From positions 1 through 14,574 of the forward strand of contig JAAAJB010000752.1 in NCBI GenBank assembly GCA_016098155.1: DNA of 14,574 nucleotides, in the 5' to 3' direction. The translations under genes were made by a program, and so were the position numbers. The notes under the pieces are model-generated. The model saw nothing but the letters and a program-made list of their open reading frames with translations. It was not told the DNA's origin and did not search any database. The DNA comes from Actinomortierella ambigua. Taxonomy: Eukaryota; Mortierellomycota; Mortierellomycetes; Mortierellales; Mortierellaceae. Of this stretch, positions 8,401-14,574 are shown piece after piece. Each line of letters opens with the position of its first letter. Position 1 is the stretch's first letter.

Positions 8401-9852
8401 GTGGTACCACCTCGATGCCTCTTTCAGGTTCCACCGGACACCACGACCATACGCATACATGCTGCCAATCTGATATTGTGCCTCGGCACTGCCTCCTTCG
8501 GCAGCCTGCAGATACCATCTGGCTGCCTCCCTATTGCTTCTGTCGACACCTTGGCCTTTGAGATACATCTTGGCAACATGGACCTGCGCCACCACAGATC
8601 CTTGCGAAGCCGCAAGGCGATACCACCAGAAGGCGTCCTTGTCACTCCTGTCGACACCGTGGCCATGATCGTAGATCCATCCGAGAAAGAGCTGTCCCTC
8701 GACCATGCCTTGCTTCGCTGCCACGCACATATGTGCCATCACATCATCATCATCTGTCGATGGCAACTGACCCACATACTGATCTGTGCCATTGCCATGC
8801 GTGATATTCGATGTCAATGCATCTTGGTTGTCACCGCGCCCTCCTAGACCATTCGCCGAATCGGATGGGTCAAAGCTAAAATCAAGGATGCTCGCATCAT
8901 CGTCATGCTCTGCAGCCGGCTCAACATGGATCTGGGTGACCTCGCTTGCATCTGGCCGATCCTCAGGTTCCTGGCTCCAGCATCGCTCTGCCCAGCCACG
9001 AAAGTCGGTAGGCGTGTCGGCGGGAAATGTCTCGCGGCCGCCCTCGCTGACAGCCAGAGCGACACAGGAATCATTGTCCTGGTCCGCGAATGGCCGCTTG
9101 CTATGCGTCGCCATCTCCCACATCACTACCCCGAGCGCGTACATATCGGATTTGGTCGTGTACTCTGGCTTCTTGGCAAATAGGAGCTCCGGTGCAACCC
9201 ATCGGAGTGTCCCTGCTGGCCCAATGCTGGATTGATTGGTTCTCGACGCCGACGCTCCCATGTTCATGGACTTGACCTTAGCCCATCCAAAGTCAGCCAG
9301 TTTGACCTCCATGCGCCTGGTGAGGAGCACATTCGCGCTCTTGAGATCACGGTGGAGGACCTTCTCCTGATGGATGTAGGCAAGACCCTGAGCAATCTCA
9401 CTAACGAGCCGTCTCTTGGTGGCCCAGTCATCGTGACCGATCTCGTTCTTGAGAAGGGTCTGTTGGAGACTTCCCTTCTCGGCCAGCTCCATGAGCATGT
9501 AGATGCGGCCATGCTCTTCGTGTGTTCTATAGAACTGGATGATGTGGCGGAAACGGAGCCTCTGCAGGACGGAAATCTCCTTTTGGATAGCTTGTTGGTC
9601 ATGGTCGGACTGGCTGAGAAAGAATGTCTTGGCTGCACAGGGCTGGTTTCCCCAACTTGCTTTGTGCACAGAACCAAAGGTTCCCTTTCCGAGTGACCTG
9701 CTGAGGACGAGAAGAGAGTGCTAAGAACGAACCCATACGATACGAAAAGGAGCGAGTGAGCAACAGATTTGGTTCCTTTGAGATATAGGACAAGTTGTTG
9801 GCTCTGGTTTTCTCTCTACCTTGAGTGAGATTGTAGGCTGAGCTAAATCCAT
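5407..9852 (-). CDS. TKL-type protein kinase with about 24 Sel1-like repeats (gene B)
   Basis: The predicted product is a 1448-aa soluble kinase. Exon 1 is 9820-9852 (MDLAQPTISLK), the intron is 9721-9819 (99 nt, GTAGAG donor, TTCTTAG acceptor, CTCAC as a possible branch site), and exon 2 is 5407-9720, opening HSLLVLSR. Reading through the intron hits a stop, so splicing is needed to reach the kinase frame. The kinase domain spans about residues 14-275 with glycine loop GKGTFGSV, K42, E59, HRDLKSAN (D136), DFG (D154) and RWVAPE (E189), all intact. An acidic Ser/Asp-rich linker leads to DDDDVMAHM and then about 24 Sel1-like repeats. Several repeats are degenerate, including one around IGLKPETVHW. 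There is an Arg-rich insert, PPGRISRRQMGERGRE, and a C-terminal tail beyond the repeats (GLSGSFNNFNSEE, APGEGENH) ending PWDALF. The tail differs from gene C after APGEGENH. The long repeat array suggests scaffolding of partners to the kinase; substrates are unknown. Confidence 0.88.
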
Positions 9853-9941
9853 CGAGGCGTGAGAGGATGGAGTAAATGAAGAAATGGAGATGGAGTTTGC
9901 GAGATGGTAGGAATGAGAGCCGATGGCAAATGCTCTTCTAC

Positions 9942-9961
9942 TTTTGTCAACGTCACGCATG
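9942..9961 (-). promoter_or_regulatory. Conserved upstream box of gene B
   Basis: Third identical occurrence of the 20-bp box with TGACGT on the gene strand, 90 bp before the ATG. The surrounding promoter sequence matches gene 1 closely because both lie in the duplicated segment. The match with gene A is more informative, because there the flanks have diverged. Confidence 0.55.
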
Positions 9962-9990
9962 CATGGTGCACTGCCTCTGGGCTTAGACCA

Positions 9991-10030
9991 GAACACATAT
10001 CCTTGTGTTCCTGTTAAAAAAAAAAAAAAA
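9991..10030. repeat. Hairpin and poly-A run (copy 2)
   Basis: An inverted repeat GAACACA (9991-9997) and TGTGTTC (10004-10010) with a 6-base loop is followed by 15 A (10016-10030). The stem is kept relative to copy 1 (350-371), while loop and outer bases vary. Confidence 0.55.
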
Positions 10031-11060
10031 GATGTCAAGACTTGGTAGATCTAAGGATGGGGCATTTCAATGTAAAGAGGTTGCCTGGTCATATCCGAGT
10101 GGTATTCTATACCATTCCCTCATAACACTTCACTATGCTCCAGCCTTTCTTGCACAATCGACCAGCTTGTATTGCGCCGCTGCATATCCTTGGTTAGTCC
10201 CTTTTATAACTCAACGCGACATCGGTATCGCTCTCGGTCAAGATACATATCGAATCATTCAGTGTGAACGTGTGAATCTGGCTCTCTTCCCAGTAGCCTC
10301 GCGGAACAACCAAAGAGCCCAACCGCCCATCAGGATCCGCCTCGATACCAAGTTCATACGTCGGAACGAGGTTGAGAAGTTTATAAAAGCTTTTATAGGC
10401 TGCGCTACCACCATACCGCGTGAATTCCAAGCGATCGCCCTGATCATCCCTTCCGTCAAGGTCGTACTGCCACCCAAGGTTGTTTTGCGTCGCCGAGACT
10501 TCTTGGTCAGCCGCCTTGATTGGCCACATATCCGCATCGGCTACGCTCTGCTCAGCGCCAGGCCTTTCTCCTGGCATCGAATCAAGCCTGGTACTGGTCT
10601 CAGCATCACCTTATTTTGCTGCTTTTGCGAACCAGTTGGTCGCTTCGGTGACACTCTGCTCGAATCCTAGAGCTTCGCCACACATCACTGCAAGGTTGAA
10701 TCGCGATACCAAGCCTCTTAGCTCGGCCGCCAAGGAGAACCATCGGAATACCTCAACGGCGCTCTGCACCGCAACTCGGCCTATAGAGTACCATTTTCCC
10801 AACGGTCGTCTGCGCATCTCTTAGACCCTAGTCAGACGCTATATGATACCATATTGCTACCTCTTTGTTGACCTTCTCGATATCTACACCAAAAGCATTC
10901 ATATCGGCAAGTCGATGCTGTGCCTCTACACTGTCTCCATCAGCAGCTCCACAGTTCCATGCCGCAACCTTATCATCGCTTGCTTCGATACTTCAGTCCT
11001 GCTCAAACACCTTGACAGCACGAGGTTGCGTCTCATGGATCCATGGGAGGCTACCTGATA
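10031..11060 (-). pseudogene. Decayed kinase-Sel1 paralogue, C-terminal repeats (copy 2)
   Basis: Successive minus-strand segments still translate as Sel1 repeats but with stops and frame changes. Near 11040-11000 the frame reads WIHETQPRAVKVFEQD then a stop. Near 10990-10850 it reads ASDDKVAAW, DSVEAQHRLADM and KEVAIWYHIAS then a stop. At 10611-10817 it reads EVFRWFSLAAE and TEATNWFAKAAK then TAA. At 10320-10577 it reads AEQSVADADMW, QNNLGWQYD and YELGIEADPDG, matching the end of gene B (YELGLEVDPD). A frameshift follows; in the next frame LFGCSARLLG and HVHTE match LFHEAAS and HFHIE of the intact genes, and NQGYAAAQY lies further on. Several disabling changes rule out a working gene. Confidence 0.8.
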
Positions 11061-11172
11061 GTATCCCTTTTTTCAATCATCATACTCATTCTGAACATGT
11101 GATCGCGCAACGTTGAGCTGTTCACATTTTGGGAAGGTCATTATCACGCTTCGCAATTTTTTTTAACGTTCA

Positions 11173-11457
11173 CTAAGAACTCCTTTTAATATTTGTGAGC
11201 GGGTCATTTTCGTCCTTTTCCATATGGATTGCCTGACTGTGTGCGTGGCGAGTGGGCCTTTTGGCGAGGAGGGGGTATAGGTGTGGCACTTCCAGTTTGA
11301 AGTGAACGATCTCCTCTTCCCCTTGTCCACTTTGATCACCTCGATCTCTTCCTCCCATTTCCCCATCTTTAAAGTTCTCTTCATCTTCTCCCGCTTTTCC
11401 CACCGCGTTGACGATTCTCTCGCGGACCGTGTTGTCAATCCTGTTGCTTTTCTTGAG
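11173..11457 (-). other. Possible coding exon or relic, unknown product
   Basis: An open minus-strand frame of about 95 codons ends at TAG (11175-11173). It reads TLKKSNRIDNTVRERI, then an acidic Gly/Asp/Glu-rich stretch, then VHFKLEVPHLYPLLAKRP. There is no ATG at its start; the only in-frame ATGs are internal. Upstream lies TTCCTAAC, a good branch-site match, and a pyrimidine-rich stretch ending CTCAAG, so it could be a terminal exon. Overlapping frames on both strands are also open, so the reading frame is uncertain. I recognise no family. Confidence 0.25.
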
Positions 11458-11689
11458 GGTGTTGGGGGCGCGAGGTATGGGGAGGGTATGGTGTTAGGAA
11501 ATGTGAAGATAGAAGGTGCAGAAGGGTCAAAGGAGGAGGAGGTAGAGCGATAATGACCTGCCACTGAACATTAATTTGACCTCCTAGTGATCGTCAAAAA
11601 GGGGGTGACTGCGCTAAATTGACATCTCACAAACGCGCAGCAACTTCACCATTGTGATAACTTTATCAAGATGCGCATGTCATTTGAAA

Positions 11690-11840
11690 AAAGGGATATT
11701 AGCAGATATCGTCCTTGTCACTCACGTCAACAGCCCGAAAATAATCGTGGGCCTATCCAAAAGAAGTATACCTCGACACTTCCTTGCTACAATCCATGCT
11801 CATTTGTGCCACCATATCATCATGCATCGATGGAGTGTGA
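11690..11840 (-). pseudogene. Fossil of the first Sel1 repeat of a kinase-Sel1 gene
   Basis: Read on the minus strand from about 11830, the frame gives HDDMVAQMSMDCSKEVSRY, then a stop, then AHDYFRAVDVSDKDD. This follows gene B's linker and first repeat: DDVMAHMCVAAKQG and YDHGHGVDRSDKDAF. The short frame is broken by stops and nothing kinase-like was found upstream at 11840-12240. Its orientation and position upstream of the relic at 10031-11060 fit both being pieces of one decayed gene. Confidence 0.55.
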
Positions 11841-12336
11841 TTCGGTGGCTCTGGAAGAGGATGAGTGCTGTTTCAACGGAAAAAGAGGAGTGCTTTCAAA
11901 TTGTTCTCTTCTCTGCAGGTTTCTACATATGCTACATTTCTCATGCTCAAGGAACGGGATAGCTCAAGACATCCATTGGATTTGGACAAGGAACAAAATG
12001 ACCAATATCATCAAGACTTAATCTCACATTTCTGAAGCCATATGGTTGACCGTTTCCTTGATACGATTCCCTGGCCTACTATCCAACAAAGGCACAAATG
12101 GGTCATGTAGACATGGGTCATATTGGTCTAAGAGTGTGATCGATCCAAGTCACGTTTTGACGGACAACGCTACCATTGTTATCCAGAGCACTGAATACGG
12201 CCCGCCAAGACTTTTTTTGTGCTCAGGCAACCGTATACATTGACTGGGAAATTCTCGGTAGCGAAGAAATTCTCAGATGAGAGCGATGAGCATCCATTGC
12301 AACAAAGTGTGATATTACAAAGAAAAAAAAACTACG
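11841..12336. other. Spacer upstream of the fossil and 3' flank of gene C
   Basis: No gene is recognised in 11841-12240; frames on both strands are short. At 12256-12336 the sequence is the 3' flank of gene C. It shares TCTCAGATG and TGTGATATTA with the flank of gene B at 5315-5390. Confidence 0.45.
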
Positions 12337-14574
12337 CTACTCCTCGTACAGATTAATCTCCTGCAATGCCTTAACTACATCGTCAATTCCGAAGAATATC
12401 CTCGACCATGATTTATCTTTAGCTGAACCGTAATAACTTTCATGATTCTCCCCTTCCCCAGGAGCCTTCTCATGGCCAATGAAAATGACTTTAGAGGACG
12501 AACACGCTTCCTCTGAGTTGAAATTGTTGAACGATCCAGATAGACCCATAGCCGTAGCATAAAAGCGTGAGAAATCGCCTCGACTTTTTTCCTCTCCTTT
12601 CAGAAGAAATCCCAACCGGTCCTGGGCGTTCATATGTCCTTGAGCGGCCGACTTTCTGTACCACACGATTGCCTCGCCTACACTCTTCGCCACGCCTCGG
12701 CCCTTCTCAAACATTCGACCGAGGTTACACTGGGCCGCTGCATATCCTTGCTCGGCCCCTTGGTGATACAACGATACGACATTTGAAAGATCCGCGAACG
12801 GCTGCCTGCCAAGATACTCAGGGCTAAGCAGCCATTCAATGTGAAAGTGTGCATTCGGGTCTCCTTTGCTGGCAGCCTCGTGGAACAAGCGAAGAGCCTC
12901 ATCGCCATCAGGATCCACTTCGAGACCTAGCTCATATATCGACGCGAGGTTGAACAGCCCATATGGATCCTGCTGGGCTGCGCTCCGACCATACCATAGG
13001 AATGCCAAGCGATCGCTTTGATCAACTCCTTTGCCTACATCGTAAAGCCATCCAGCGCGGCTTTGGGCCTCTGCATTCCCTTGCTCAGCTGCCTTGATGA
13101 GCCAACCAGCTGCCTCGACGCTGTTCTGCTCGACACCTCTCCCCTCATCGTACATCCAAGCCAGGGCCACTTGTGCACTGGCTCCACCATGCTTGGCCGC
13201 CTTGGTGTAAAATTTGATCGCCTCAGCGTCGCTTTGCTCGACCCCTCTTCCATTCTTGTACATCCAACCAAGAACGCCCACTGCCTCTATATCCCCTTGC
13301 TTCGCTGCCTTGCTGAACCGCTTGAACGCCTGGACGCTGCTCTGTTCGACCCCTTGTCCTGTCTCATACATCAAACCAAGGCATGTTTGTGCCTCGACGT
13401 GACCTTGTTCTGCTGCTTTGGTAAACCACTTGACCGCCTCGGCATCGCTCTGCTCAACTCCTCTTCCTTTCGCATGCATCCAGCCAAGGTAGACTTGCGC
13501 TTCTGCATCCCCTTGCTCGGCTGCTTTTTCAAACCACCTGACCGCCTTGACGCTATTCCGTTCGATACCTTGCCATCCATTGTACATCAGACCAAGGGCT
13601 CTTTGTGCTTTGGCATAACCTTGCTCTGCCGCCATGGTGTACCACTTGAACGCCTCTGTCTCGCTTTGAACAGGGTTTCTTCCGCGTCCATACGTCCAGC
13701 CAACCCAGTACTGCGCTACCATGTTCCCCTGTTCTGCTGCGTAGATTAACCACGGAATCATCTCAGATCTCGGAGATTGATTGAAGAACCTCGCATATTG
13801 CTCCTCTTGTTCTGCCCCTTTGGTGAACCACTTGGCGGCATCGTCATCGCTCTGCTCTACCCCTCGTCCTTCTTTGTACAAACCACCGAGATTGAACTGT
13901 GCTTGTTGAATACCTTGTTCTGCAGCCTTGGTGAGCCACTTGATCATCTCAACATCGCTCAGTTGAATTTCTCGACCGCGTTTTCCCATCTGCCTACGGC
14001 TGATACGCCCAGGCGGAGCTTCATACTCTACCGCCTGGTCGTATCTACGGCGCGCCTCGGAAGAGCACTTTTCAACGCCCCGTCCTTCTTCATACATCTC
14101 GCCAAGGCAAAACTGAGCTGCCTGAATCCCCTGATCTGCTGCTTTCGTGAACCACTCGGCTGCCTCGACATCGTTCTGATAGACTCCAAGCCCTTGCAGA
14201 AACATCAGTCCAAGACTATACTGTGCTATGCCGTGCTCTTGCCTAGCGGCCTCAGTATACCATTGCACCGCAGATTCAATGCTTCGCTCAACCTCTTCTC
14301 CATTCTGGTACATCCACCCTAGGTAATCCTGCGCAGGGGCGTAGCCTTTCTCTGCTGCAGTGATGAACAGCTTGATTGCCTTGTCGTCGCTCTGTTCAAC
14401 TCCCCGCCCTTCTTTGAACATGCAGCCGAGGTTGAATTGCGCCGCCTGGATCCCTTGTTCCGCTGCGTTGGTGTATAGCTTGAGCGCACCATCAGAGCTC
14501 TGGTCAACTCCGTGTCCTCTTTCGTACATCTCACCAAGGTGGTTTTGTGATGGGCCGTGACCTTGCTCAGCGGC
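12337..14574 (-). CDS. Sel1-repeat half of a kinase-Sel1 paralogue (gene C, 5' end off window)
   Basis: An open frame runs from the right edge to TAG at 12339-12337, giving 745 residues with about 16 Sel1-like repeats. No start codon is needed inside the window: the frame is open at base 14574 (AAEQGHGPSQNHLGE), and this is the exact counterpart of gene B near 7650, about residue 700. An N-terminal kinase of about 700 residues with repeats is therefore expected outside. Gene C follows gene B repeat by repeat, including the PPGRISRRQMG insert, the YELGLEVDPD repeat and the GLSGSFNNFNSEE tail. It differs in a short variable block (about 13770-13820, QEEQYARFFNQSPRSEM) and in the last about 30 residues, which end INLYEE. 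It is probably a functional recent paralogue, since no stop or frameshift is seen. Confidence 0.85.
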   Translation of the reverse strand, partial: AAEQGHGPSQNHLGEMYERGHGVDQSSDGALKLYTNAAEQGIQAAQFNLGCMFKEGRGVEQSDDKAIKLFITAAEKGYAPAQDYLGWMYQNGEEVERSIESAVQWYTEAARQEHGIAQYSLGLMFLQGLGVYQNDVEAAEWFTKAADQGIQAAQFCLGEMYEEGRGVEKCSSEARRRYDQAVEYEAPPGRISRRQMGKRGREIQLSDVEMIKWLTKAAEQGIQQAQFNLGGLYKEGRGVEQSDDDAAKWFTKGAEQEEQYARFFNQSPRSEMIPWLIYAAEQGNMVAQYWVGWTYGRGRNPVQSETEAFKWYTMAAEQGYAKAQRALGLMYNGWQGIERNSVKAVRWFEKAAEQGDAEAQVYLGWMHAKGRGVEQSDAEAVKWFTKAAEQGHVEAQTCLGLMYETGQGVEQSSVQAFKRFSKAAKQGDIEAVGVLGWMYKNGRGVEQSDAEAIKFYTKAAKHGGASAQVALAWMYDEGRGVEQNSVEAAGWLIKAAEQGNAEAQSRAGWLYDVGKGVDQSDRLAFLWYGRSAAQQDPYGLFNLASIYELGLEVDPDGDEALRLFHEAASKGDPNAHFHIEWLLSPEYLGRQPFADLSNVVSLYHQGAEQGYAAAQCNLGRMFEKGRGVAKSVGEAIVWYRKSAAQGHMNAQDRLGFLLKGEEKSRGDFSRFYATAMGLSGSFNNFNSEEACSSSKVIFIGHEKAPGEGENHESYYGSAKDKSWSRIFFGIDDVVKALQEINLYEE

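Larger units (their letters stand above)
9632..10531. repeat. Segmental duplication, right copy (pairs with 1-902)
   Basis: This copy holds the start of gene B exon 2, the intron, exon 1, the promoter box, the hairpin, a poly-A run and the Sel1 relic, in the order seen at 1-902. Upstream of the box it keeps GAGAGCCGATGGCA, also present at gene A but deleted in the left copy. It lacks the first poly-A run present in the left copy. Confidence 0.85.

Noticed and set aside
1..14574. Bacterial Sel1-protein (HcpA-like) or bacterial operon interpretation
   Set aside because: Spliceosomal introns with matching phase, TKL kinase domains and long AT- or pyrimidine-rich non-coding spacers point to a eukaryote; no ribosome binding sites or operon spacing were seen.

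Overview
The window reads as a eukaryotic, most likely fungal, chromosomal segment. The genes carry short introns (85 to 112 bases, GT...AG), the base composition is moderate, and all coding strength lies on the minus strand. The coding content is one protein family: tyrosine-kinase-like (TKL) protein kinases fused to long arrays of Sel1-like repeats (SLRs). Expansions of kinase and Sel1-repeat genes are known from Mucoromycota, notably Glomeromycotina and Mortierella relatives. The near-balanced GC fits a Mortierella-type fungus better than AT-rich Rhizophagus. This placement is an inference from family content and gene style only.

Layout, left to right, all genes on the minus strand. At 1-207 is the 5' end of a kinase gene that leaves the window (gene 1). 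At 384-902 is a decayed C-terminal Sel1 relic (copy 1). At 835-1249 is a kinase N-lobe stub lacking its own start codon. At 1163-3746 is a complete kinase-SLR gene (gene A) whose 3' end runs in frame into exon 1 of that stub. At 3864-5406 is an intergenic stretch without a recognisable gene. At 5407-9852 is a complete, long kinase-SLR gene (gene B, 1448 aa with about 24 repeats). At 10031-11060 is a second, longer Sel1 relic. Further decayed material includes a first-Sel1-repeat fossil at 11690-11835. At 12337-14574 is the C-terminal half of another paralogue (gene C), collinear with gene B, whose kinase end lies beyond the right edge.

Gene 1, A and B share a two-exon start: a 33-nt first exon encoding 11 residues, a short phase-0 intron, then exon 2 opening with a CAC codon a few residues before the glycine-rich loop. 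They also share a 20-bp upstream box containing TGACGT, 73 to 98 bp before the ATG. Segment 1-902 and segment 9632-10531 are copies of one duplicated unit: gene 5' end, promoter, hairpin/poly-A spacer and relic.

The main observation is a birth-and-death array of kinase-SLR genes caught in several states: intact, duplicated, fused and fossil. The most notable product is gene A. A deletion seems to have removed its last repeat, tail, stop codon and 3' flank, together with the next gene's promoter and ATG. The neighbour's splice donor was left in frame, so the locus could encode a kinase-SLR protein with a second kinase N-lobe at its C-terminus. No RNA genes, CRISPR arrays or clear transposon genes were seen.
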